Source of the DNA: Patescibacteria group bacterium
Lineage (GTDB): Bacteria; Patescibacteria; UBA1384; CAILIB01
Direction: 5' to 3'
Length of the DNA: 5,218 bases
NCBI GenBank assembly: GCA_020696955.1
Contig: JAJFBK010000051.1
Coordinates: forward strand, 1-5,218
Positions 1 through 5,004 of this stretch are shown piece by piece. The stretch's first letter is position 1. Every line of letters starts with the position of its first letter. A program made the position numbers and the translations under genes. The notes below the pieces were generated by a model, which saw nothing but the letters and a program-made list of their open reading frames with translations, searched no databases and was not told the DNA's origin.

Positions 1-2
1 CC

Positions 3-224
3 AAGGAAAACTTCATTATGCACAATATTCACAAGCCCCGAGAAGTCACTTCGGTAATCCTTAACCTCAAGGATCACATTGGCGCAGATGCGAGCAGCCC
101 GAAACGAAGTCCCCAGGACGGAGTCATCGCTGTTATTAATAACAAAACCATCAAGGACTTTGGTGAACTGGAACGTATAGGGGCGATGGCACCTGGCCAG
201 TCTACCCTCAACAAGATTCAATGA
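3..224 (+). CDS. Unrecognised protein, C-terminal part (possible PDZ-like tail)
   Basis: The frame is open from the left window edge to the TGA at 222-224. It is therefore either the end of a longer gene or a 68-residue protein starting at ATG 18, which has an AAGGA Shine-Dalgarno-like element at 3-7. I do not recognise the family with confidence. The stretch DGVIAVINNKTIKDFGEL followed by APGQS resembles the second half of a PDZ domain, where an aINGkpI-type strand is followed by a helix and then a Pro-Gly turn, as in DegP or site-2 proteases. This similarity is weak and could be chance. The stop overlaps the queA start as ATGA, which points to one transcript and translational coupling with queA. 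No signal peptide, membrane segment or catalytic motif is visible in the part present. Confidence 0.5.
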   Translation, partial: KENFIMHNIHKPREVTSVILNLKDHIGADASSPKRSPQDGVIAVINNKTIKDFGELERIGAMAPGQSTLNKIQ

Positions 225-1315
225 ACATCTCCGATTTTGACTTCGAGCTCCCTTCAACGCTTATAGCCCAAAACCCAGCCGAGCCTCGAGACAGCGCCAA
301 ATTATTGGTCTACGATCGGCTTAGCGATTCCATAGAACACAGCACCGTCGGGAATATCAATGCTTTTCTCCCAGACCAGACGGTACTCGTTGCCAACAAT
401 AGCCGGGTACGAAAAAGCCGTCTTTTTGCGGTTTGCGCCGATCGAGATATCGAGGTGCTCATTCTGGAGCAAATCGAGAATGCCAGCTACCGCTGCCTTA
501 TTCGAGGCCGAGGACTGGTTGCCGGAGACATAATGCACTTCATTCGCTCGAAGGAGGACTTCTCCCCCATCCCTCTCCATGGCCGCATCGAAAAAAAGGA
601 ACCCCACGAAAGCATGACCACCTTCGTCATTTCTTTTTGGAGCGAAACCGGCAAATCTTTGGAAGAACTGTTTCTCGAATATGGAAATATTCCTTTGCCG
701 CCTTACATTACCGAATCAAATGCGGCCTCAGAACGCTACCAAACGGTATTTTCAGATCAAGTAGGATCGGCGGCGGCCCCTACTGCAGGGCTCCATTTTA
801 CTCCCGAACTTATTGAGTCCTTGAAAAACGCCGGGCATCCTTGGCATGAAGTAACCCTTCACGTAGGTATGGGGACGTTTTTACCGTTAAGAAATGACAA
901 AATAACAGAGAACAAGCTTCACTTTGAAAAGACATTCGTCAGTGAGGAAGTTGCGGATTCCCTTCACGAGGCACGGGCTGCCGGAAAGCGAATCATGGCG
1001 GTCGGAACTACTTCCACCCGGACTCTTGAGTCTCACAGTGGCAGCGAAGAAATCAAAAGCGGATACCTGGATACCAACCTTTTTATCTACCCCGGCTACA
1101 CGTTCAAGACAGTCAATACGCTGATGACCAACTTCCACCTCCCTCACTCATCCCTACTCGTACTTGTGGCGGCCTTCTTGGGCAACCATCCCGAGCAAAA
1201 AGAAGTCTGCATGGAGCAAGAAGAAATGATCCGTAGGCTGCAAACCATTTACAGGATAGCGATTGAACATAACTATCGTTTTTATTCGTTTGGAGACGCC
1301 ATGCTTATCCTTTAA
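221..1315 (+). CDS. queA: S-adenosylmethionine:tRNA ribosyltransferase-isomerase QueA
   Basis: QueA transfers and isomerises the ribosyl part of S-adenosylmethionine onto 7-aminomethyl-7-deazaguanine at position 34 of GUN-anticodon tRNAs, giving epoxyqueuosine. It is a cytoplasmic enzyme. The 364-residue length is slightly above the usual 340-355. Family blocks are seen in order: DFDFELPSTLIAQNPAEPRD at the N-terminus, LPPYI at 159-163, ERYQTVF at 171-177, GSAAAPTAGLHFT at 182-194, LHVGMGTFLPL at 213-223, GTTSTRTLES at 262-271, a block with FIYPGY at 288-293 and TNFHLPHSSL at 303-312, and FYSFGDAMLI near the C-terminus. The start ATG overlaps the upstream stop by four bases and has no clear Shine-Dalgarno site, so coupled translation is likely. 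The N-terminal block has NNSRVRKSRLF where most QueA proteins have a NDTRVIPARL-like sequence, a divergence noted as a finding. tRNA-Asp(GTC), a normal queuosine substrate, lies downstream in the same window. Confidence 0.95.
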   Translation: MNISDFDFELPSTLIAQNPAEPRDSAKLLVYDRLSDSIEHSTVGNINAFLPDQTVLVANNSRVRKSRLFAVCADRDIEVLILEQIENASYRCLIRGRGLVAGDIMHFIRSKEDFSPIPLHGRIEKKEPHESMTTFVISFWSETGKSLEELFLEYGNIPLPPYITESNAASERYQTVFSDQVGSAAAPTAGLHFTPELIESLKNAGHPWHEVTLHVGMGTFLPLRNDKITENKLHFEKTFVSEEVADSLHEARAAGKRIMAVGTTSTRTLESHSGSEEIKSGYLDTNLFIYPGYTFKTVNTLMTNFHLPHSSLLVLVAAFLGNHPEQKEVCMEQEEMIRRLQTIYRIAIEHNYRFYSFGDAMLIL

Positions 1316-1319
1316 AGAA

Positions 1320-1348
1320 TTGAAAGAGCCACCGCCTTCCCGTATAGT
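1320..1348 (+). promoter_or_regulatory. Predicted sigma70-type promoter for the LCP gene
   Basis: TTGAAA at 1320-1325 and TATAGT at 1343-1348 are separated by exactly 17 bases, close to the sigma70 consensus. The predicted start of transcription, near 1354-1356, falls just before the 8-codon frame at 1357 and about 20 bases before the LCP start. An alternative -10 reading, TATAAA at 1348-1353, overlaps it. The promoter begins five bases after the queA stop, so the LCP gene need not depend on the queA transcript. Confidence 0.5.
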
Positions 1349-1375
1349 ATAAAAGTATGAACGCTAACCGACCTC

Positions 1376-2782
1376 ATGATTAACCCTACTCCAGTAGAGT
1401 CAAGAAATACCCCGTATAGCTCTGGCCAAGTCCGATCTACCACTCTGCCACGAAGTATTTCCGTAAAACCTGCAAAAAAACGAATGCTCTTTACCTGGAA
1501 GCGACTCTTCGCCTCTTCGTTTATCCTCCTTATCGTTGCCAGCGGCACCTTTGTTTATGCCAAGTTCAGCAGCGCCCTCAGTGCCGTTATCGTTGACCAT
1601 GAAGGCGACAGTTCTTCCATTCTTAGTTATGACCCTGCCGATGGAACCCCCAACCCTTCCTTGTTCAAAAAAGCCGGAGACGGCCGGTTCAATATAGTTA
1701 TTGTTGGTGTTGGTGGTGAAAACCATCCAGGAGGCAAACTTACTGACTCTATCCAGGTGATGTCAGTCGACACCATCAACAAGAAGGTGGCCATGACCTC
1801 GATCCCTCGCGACTTGTATGTGGATGTGCCGGGCCAAGGAAAAACCAAGATCAACGCCGCCTATCAGCTTGGTGAGCAGAAGAAAACCGGGGATGGCCCT
1901 CTTGCTGTAAAGCAGGCAATTGGCTCAGTGCTAGGAATCACGGTTTCCAACTTCGTGCTTATCGACTTCTCAGGAGCCAAGCAACTAGTAGATGCCGTCG
2001 GTGGAATTGACGTTGACGTTCCTAAGGCCATTTACGACCCTTACTTCCCTGACGACAGGACCGTAGGATACAGCCCATTTTCAATTAAGGCCGGCATGCA
2101 GCATATGAACGGTGAGACCGCCCTCAAATATGCCCGCTCCCGTGAAACCACCAGCGACTTTGACCGTTCAGCCCGTCAGCAGATCATCATCCAAGCCCTC
2201 AAAAAGAAGGCAACTTCAGCCGGAACCCTTTCCAATCCTACGAAGGTCATGAATATGGTCAATGCTCTTGGCAGCCACATCAAAACCGACATGCAGACAG
2301 GAGACATCAAGCAGTTTATCTCCATTTATCAGGATGTGCCGTCTGACAAGAGTGAGAACTTCGTGCTTGATACCAGTGAAAAGCTAGGTCTTCTTACTTC
2401 AAGCAGCAATACTGCCGCTGGCTATATTGCCTATCCGGTTCTCGGCCAAGGAAAATATGAGGACATCGCTGCCTGGTTCCAAAAGAACAATCCAGATCCA
2501 TTGCTTATCAAAGAACAGCCAACCGTCACAGTAGTAGCCGGAGCAAACACCACCGCCAAACAAGTCCAGACCATGGTAGATAGGCTTAACGATTACGGAT
2601 ATAAGGCCACCGTCGGAAGCGGAACCCAAAGCGGAACCTCCACGGTCATTTACGATACCACCAAGAACAAGAAGCCAGTTTCCAGAAACTACCTAGGTAG
2701 CCAATTCTCTACCACTGTCAAAGACGGATCCAAGCTGGGATCAGGGTCTCATTTCGAAATCATTTACGTGGCCAAAAAGTAG
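1376..2782 (+). CDS. LytR-CpsA-Psr (LCP) family cell-wall glycopolymer transferase with LytR_C domain
   Basis: LCP proteins attach undecaprenyl-pyrophosphate-linked glycopolymers to peptidoglycan on the outer face of the membrane. This 468-residue protein has a Ser/Thr/Pro-rich, basic cytoplasmic head (1-43), one membrane segment (about 44-62) and an LCP catalytic domain (about 103-275). In that domain I see FNIVIVGVGG at 105-114, TDSI at 123-126, SIPRDLYV at 142-149, KINAAY at 158-163 and the ALKYARSRETTSDFDRSARQ block at 249-268. These supply the conserved Asp and Arg residues that bind the pyrophosphate lipid (D124, R145, D146, R254, R256, D263, R264, R267). The C-terminal 383-466, starting PTVTVVAGANTTAKQV, matches a LytR_C-type (PF13399-like) domain. 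ATG 1376 is the first start after the promoter and has no Shine-Dalgarno site; ATG 1484 (residue 37) is an alternative that keeps the membrane segment. The acceptor polymer cannot be told from sequence. Confidence 0.92.
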   Translation: MINPTPVESRNTPYSSGQVRSTTLPRSISVKPAKKRMLFTWKRLFASSFILLIVASGTFVYAKFSSALSAVIVDHEGDSSSILSYDPADGTPNPSLFKKAGDGRFNIVIVGVGGENHPGGKLTDSIQVMSVDTINKKVAMTSIPRDLYVDVPGQGKTKINAAYQLGEQKKTGDGPLAVKQAIGSVLGITVSNFVLIDFSGAKQLVDAVGGIDVDVPKAIYDPYFPDDRTVGYSPFSIKAGMQHMNGETALKYARSRETTSDFDRSARQQIIIQALKKKATSAGTLSNPTKVMNMVNALGSHIKTDMQTGDIKQFISIYQDVPSDKSENFVLDTSEKLGLLTSSSNTAAGYIAYPVLGQGKYEDIAAWFQKNNPDPLLIKEQPTVTVVAGANTTAKQVQTMVDRLNDYGYKATVGSGTQSGTSTVIYDTTKNKKPVSRNYLGSQFSTTVKDGSKLGSGSHFEIIYVAKK

Positions 2783-2799
2783 CACAGCTCCTTGCCTGC

Positions 2800-2828
2800 T
2801 AGCCAAAACAGGGTAACCCTGCTATAAT
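2800..2828 (+). promoter_or_regulatory. Predicted promoter of the PpiC foldase gene with a palindrome in the spacer
   Basis: A perfect TATAAT (2823-2828) lies 17 bases after TAGCCA (2800-2805), a 4-of-6 match to the -35 consensus. Transcription should start near 2835, leaving a leader of about 27 bases without a Shine-Dalgarno site. The spacer contains the perfect inverted repeat CAGGGT-A-ACCCTG (2809-2821), which abuts the -10 and could be an operator. Confidence 0.5.
2809..2821. repeat. 13-bp perfect palindrome between -35 and -10 (possible operator)
   Basis: CAGGGT and ACCCTG flank a single central base. As RNA this could only form a 5-bp stem with a 3-base loop, and no T-run follows, so it is a poor terminator for the LCP gene. 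Its placement between the promoter hexamers suits a repressor or activator site. No regulator gene is visible in the window. Confidence 0.4.
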
Positions 2829-2861
2829 CGTTCTACTTTTCAGTTCAGAACATTTCTCTCA

Positions 2862-3779
2862 ATGAACCTCAAAGCCAGTTTCGTTACCGGAGCAAAAATT
2901 GCCGCAATTCTCAGCGCTCTCTACTATGCCAACGTAGCGGCTACCGCTACTGCTATCTATAAATACGAAGTCAGCAGTCCGTGGACCCGTTTTAGTGAAC
3001 AGATTTTTCCTTATCCTGCCGCCATCGTAAATAGTGAGATCATCCCCCTTGCCCGCTTCCGACAAGAAGTAGCAGCCAGACAGAGCTTGGCCGCTAAAAA
3101 TAATATTGAGGCGCCGAAGCGAGAGGTAGAGAAAAGCGTAATCAATCGCTTGGTAACCCGAGTACTCTACGCCGAGACCCTGCGTGAGCACAATTACCGT
3201 ATCACCGAATCTGACGTAGACAAGTCTTTAGATACCGTATACCAGCAGATTGGTGGCAAAGAAAATTTGGCAGCCTTCCTGAAAGAGGAGTACGGCGACC
3301 AGATCGAGCTCAGCGACTTCCGGGTACTTACTCGTGAATTTCTTACCCAGTCAGCCATCGAAAAAGAGCTTTTAGTTCACGCAGTCGTACGCCACATCCT
3401 CATAGCCGTACCCGAAGGAGCCAACGAAACTCAGGTTGGCAACGCTCTTAAAAAAGCCAACGAAGTAAAGGGCAAAATTACTGACATTAACGCTTTTGGA
3501 GAAATGGCCAAGCAGTATTCTGAGGATCTGGCATCCAGAGATAAGGGCGGAGATCTCGGCACAACTACCCGAGGAGAAATCAGCACTTCTTTTTCACCTG
3601 ATTTCGAAAATGCCCTTTTCACCCTTCCGGTGGGACAGGTCTCCGAACCGGTACGAAGCCGCCACGGATGGCACTTGATCGTAGTAGACAAGCGGGAGGG
3701 AGCTATCGACAAGAGCCTGGATGCATTGACCGCAGAGCTCAGAACCCAGGCCACCGTTCGCCTCTTTGTTGGCCGCTAA
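2862..3779 (+). CDS. Membrane-anchored SurA_N/PpiC-type peptidyl-prolyl cis-trans isomerase (foldase)
   Basis: This is a 305-residue foldase of the PrsA/SurA type, expected to help secreted or surface proteins fold outside the cytoplasmic membrane. An uncleaved signal anchor is seen at about 8-32; there is no lipobox Cys, so it is not a PrsA-style lipoprotein. A SurA_N-like helical chaperone region follows (about 51-170, opening YPAAIVNSEIIPLARF). The parvulin domain is at about 176-280, with VRHILI at 176-181, FGEMAKQYSEDLASRDKGGD at 212-231, the LG after it, FTLPVGQVSEPV at 253-264 and SRHGWHLI at 266-273. H178 and H271 match the conserved parvulin active-site histidines. After the domain only about 25 residues remain. 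It has its own promoter and no Shine-Dalgarno site before ATG 2862, which is the first start in the frame. The preceding LCP gene is also an envelope function, but the two appear to be separately transcribed. Confidence 0.9.
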   Translation: MNLKASFVTGAKIAAILSALYYANVAATATAIYKYEVSSPWTRFSEQIFPYPAAIVNSEIIPLARFRQEVAARQSLAAKNNIEAPKREVEKSVINRLVTRVLYAETLREHNYRITESDVDKSLDTVYQQIGGKENLAAFLKEEYGDQIELSDFRVLTREFLTQSAIEKELLVHAVVRHILIAVPEGANETQVGNALKKANEVKGKITDINAFGEMAKQYSEDLASRDKGGDLGTTTRGEISTSFSPDFENALFTLPVGQVSEPVRSRHGWHLIVVDKREGAIDKSLDALTAELRTQATVRLFVGR

Positions 3780-3785
3780 CTGAAC

Positions 3786-3814
3786 TAGACGAAGAAGAAA
3801 ATTTCCGGTATTGT
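3786..3814 (+). promoter_or_regulatory. Predicted promoter of tRNA-Asp
   Basis: TAGACG (3786-3791) and TATTGT (3809-3814) are 17 bases apart, and the tRNA begins 17 bases after the -10. The -35 resembles TAGCCA, used upstream of two protein genes here. A one-step-shifted -10, TGTAAT at 3812-3817, is the alternative but has a worse -35. Confidence 0.4.
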
Positions 3815-3830
3815 AATTTAGTAAACATAC

Positions 3831-3907
3831 GGGGCCGTAGCTCAGTTGGTTAGAGCGCCTGCCTGTCACGCAGGAGGTCGCGGGTTCGAGTCCCGTCGGC
3901 CCCGCCA
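3831..3907 (+). tRNA. tRNA-Asp (anticodon GTC), CCA encoded
   Basis: A full 77-base cloverleaf is visible. The acceptor GGGGCCG (3831-3837) pairs with CGGCCCC (3897-3903). The D stem is GCTC/GAGC (3840-3843 with 3853-3856). The anticodon stem CCTGC/GCAGG (3858-3862 with 3870-3874) closes the loop CTGTCAC, with anticodon GTC at 3865-3867. The T stem GCGGG/CCCGT holds loop TTCGAGT. Discriminator G3904 and G10 (3840) are the expected aspartate identity bases, and CCA (3905-3907) is genomically encoded. With G at position 34 it is a natural queuosine substrate, so QueA, encoded upstream, probably acts on it. Confidence 0.97.
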
Positions 3908-3946
3908 TTTTGAAAAAATGAGAGATATTAAGCTCTAGTAGCTTAT

Positions 3947-4022
3947 AAAGACAGGTTCGAACCTACACAATGCCAGTGGAGCAATCTCCAGGTAAGTTTG
4001 TAGATTTCAACCTGTTTTTTTT
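3947..4022 (+). terminator. Long rod-like hairpin with U-tract (tRNA-Asp terminator or small structured RNA)
   Basis: The outer stem is ACAGGTT (3951-3957) with AACCTGT (4009-4015); A/U and G·U pairs can extend it to 3947 and 4019. Inside, GAA (3959-3961) pairs with TTC (4006-4008), CTACA (3963-3967) with TGTAG (3999-4003), CC (3973-3974) with GG (3991-3992), and TGGAG (3977-3981) with CTCCA (3986-3990) around loop CAAT. Seven further T residues follow the stem. It would end transcripts of the tRNA, but it is much longer than a simple terminator, so an independent or processed RNA is possible. I found no convincing promoter of its own; TATAAA at 3944-3949 lacks a -35. Confidence 0.6.
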
Positions 4023-4025
4023 ATT

Positions 4026-4037
4026 AGTACGAACATT
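4026..4037. repeat. Direct repeat, left copy (AGTACGAACATT)
   Basis: Matches 11 of 12 bases with the copy at 4832-4843; the two lie just before and just after the HEPN gene. It could be a footprint of insertion, a shared regulatory site, or chance. Confidence 0.4.
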
Positions 4038-4047
4038 TTATTAAGAT

Positions 4048-4830
4048 ATGATGATCATGAAAAAAAGATCTCCGATTTTACGACATGCGCTCGAATCACT
4101 CGATCACGGCCTAGACCATTATATTGTAGGAAATGAGAAAGATAGAAAGTTTTGCATACTACATATAGATCAGGCTGTTGAACTACTTTTAAAAGAAAAA
4201 ATCGCATCTCAGGGCAAGGACCTCTATAAAACAGATGGACAAACTTTAAACTTTCACGAATCTCTGAAGAGTTTAAAGGATATCCCTATTCCTGAATCTA
4301 CGCGCCTCCAGGAAATGCACGATGTTAGAAATACAATTCAGCACAGGGGGTACACTCCTGACGAAATAAGTACAGGTTTTTATGTTGAAATCGCCTACAG
4401 CTTTATTAAAAGATTTCTGAAAGACGAGTTTGACATCACGATAGAAGATGAAGTTGAAAAAAGAAAAATACCAATGATCGAGGGCGCGCCTCAGGAGACA
4501 GTCGGCGAATTGCAAAAAAGCATACAGGGCTCCCTTGAAAAAGAAGACTTTACCGAGGCGGTTATAAACATTCACGTCCTCCTACAGAACTTCACTAAAG
4601 ATTTTGAGCAAAGTCCACAAGCAAAGTTCAGAACTACCTTACGAAAAATGGCGCTAAAAAATAATGACTCGATAGATACAGAGGCGTTTAACCAACAGCT
4701 TGATACGATACTTTCAATAAGAAACCAGGTAGTTCATAAGGGCACTATTCCCGACTCAAAAATAATAGAACATTATAGAAAGGCTGTATTGGATATATTA
4801 AGTAAAATTAATCCACATAATTTAGAATAA
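4048..4830 (+). CDS. Tandem HEPN-domain protein, putative RNase (defence or toxin candidate)
   Basis: This is a 260-residue, soluble, probably all-helical protein with no signal peptide or membrane segment. Two HEPN signatures (R-x4-6-H) are seen: RNTIQH at 94-99 and RNQVVH at 225-230, each followed by one residue and Gly (R-N-x3-H-x-G). Each ends a helical unit. Unit 1 is about 8-130, with the CILHIDQAVELLLKEKI helix before its motif. A charged linker follows (about 131-150). Unit 2 is about 150-258. HEPN domains with intact R and H are typically metal-independent endoribonucleases in toxin-antitoxin, abortive-infection and CRISPR effector proteins, and two motifs in one chain could form an intramolecular active site. 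I do not recognise the specific family, so RNase activity is inference; some HEPN proteins only bind partners. ATGs at 4048, 4051 and 4057 are all possible starts, with no Shine-Dalgarno site. Low GC suggests transfer. No MNT nucleotidyltransferase or other obvious antitoxin gene adjoins it. Confidence 0.8.
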   Translation: MMIMKKRSPILRHALESLDHGLDHYIVGNEKDRKFCILHIDQAVELLLKEKIASQGKDLYKTDGQTLNFHESLKSLKDIPIPESTRLQEMHDVRNTIQHRGYTPDEISTGFYVEIAYSFIKRFLKDEFDITIEDEVEKRKIPMIEGAPQETVGELQKSIQGSLEKEDFTEAVINIHVLLQNFTKDFEQSPQAKFRTTLRKMALKNNDSIDTEAFNQQLDTILSIRNQVVHKGTIPDSKIIEHYRKAVLDILSKINPHNLE

Positions 4831-4831
4831 A

Positions 4832-4843
4832 AGTTCGAACATT
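4832..4843. repeat. Direct repeat, right copy (AGTTCGAACATT)
   Basis: This begins two bases after the HEPN stop codon and differs from the left copy by one base. It contains the 8-bp palindrome GTTCGAAC (4833-4840), which also occurs at 3955-3962 in the rod-like RNA. Confidence 0.4.
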
Positions 4844-4848
4844 CTCTA

Positions 4849-4916
4849 CCCGCTGTCACCAGAGATTGCACAAACGCAACAAGAACTGACACCGGGAAGG
4901 GGGTCTTTTTTGTTTT
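4849..4916 (+). terminator. Structured terminator region after the HEPN gene
   Basis: CCCG-C-TGTCA (4849-4858) pairs with TGACA-C-CGGG (4887-4896), with one C·C mismatch, around an inner TTGC/GCAA hairpin (4866-4869 with 4876-4879). Nine bases separate this stem from the T-run at 4906-4911. A second, exclusive hairpin, GAC-A-CC (4888-4893) with GG-G-GTC (4900-4905), ends directly at the T-run and is the better-placed terminator. It closes the HEPN transcript and insulates the HD gene. Confidence 0.5.
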
Positions 4917-4949
4917 CGGCCACTCCCGCCCTCTTCACCTAACAGCATC

Positions 4950-4978
4950 TAGCCATTCTCAAGCCGAACTGCTATTCT
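4950..4978 (+). promoter_or_regulatory. Predicted promoter of the HD-domain gene
   Basis: TAGCCA (4950-4955), 17 bases, then TATTCT (4973-4978). The -35 and the bases abutting the -10 match those of the PpiC promoter (CTAGCCA-N13-CTGCTAT in both). Transcription would start near 4985, about 20 bases before the start codon and close to the AGGAG at 4987-4991, which might then be too near the 5' end to act well as a ribosome site. Confidence 0.4.
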
Positions 4979-5004
4979 GCGAGGCGAGGAGTGTACAAAC
5001 AAAT

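Larger units (their letters stand above)
3908..4845. other. AT-rich accessory islet 3' of tRNA-Asp
   Basis: Base composition falls sharply right after the tRNA and recovers just past the HEPN gene. For example, 4141-4200 has 17 G/C in 60 while 1801-1860 has 34 in 60. The islet holds a structured RNA/terminator (3947-4022) and one protein gene. It sits next to a tRNA, a common insertion point, and contains an imperfect 12-bp direct repeat (4026-4037 and 4832-4843). No integrase, transposase or copy of the tRNA 3' end is present, so how it arrived is unknown. Its exact limits are estimates. Confidence 0.45.

Noticed and set aside
433..816. 127-codon + strand frame inside queA and other long frames antisense to queA, the LCP and foldase genes
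   Set aside because: They lie wholly within genes whose main frame has clear family motifs; their translations show no recognisable motif.
3594..3908. Minus-strand frame starting MAGPTGLEPATSCVTGRRS
   Set aside because: This is the antisense reading of tRNA-Asp, a well-known spurious protein start in databases, running on into the antisense of the foldase gene.
3936..3975. A second, degenerate tRNA (GGTTCGAACC plus TGCCA)
   Set aside because: No acceptor, D or anticodon arm can be built around the T-arm-like string; it is better explained by the rod-like hairpin.
3908..4047. Type III toxin-antitoxin RNA (tandem repeats upstream of a toxin) or CRISPR array
   Set aside because: There are no tandem repeats or spacer-repeat units, and the protein is HEPN-like rather than ToxN-like. 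A single structured RNA remains possible and is listed as a finding.
3976..4869. GAGATTGC shared (in opposite orientation) by the structures at 3947-4022 and 4849-4916, as evidence of related inverted elements
   Set aside because: An 8-base match between two segments of about 70 bases is not rare by chance, and the flanking bases do not align.
4832..4916. attR copy of the tRNA-Asp 3' end, proving a tRNA-integrated element
   Set aside because: Only GTTCGA is shared with the tRNA; the GTCGGCCCCGCCA end is not repeated in the window, and no integrase is seen.
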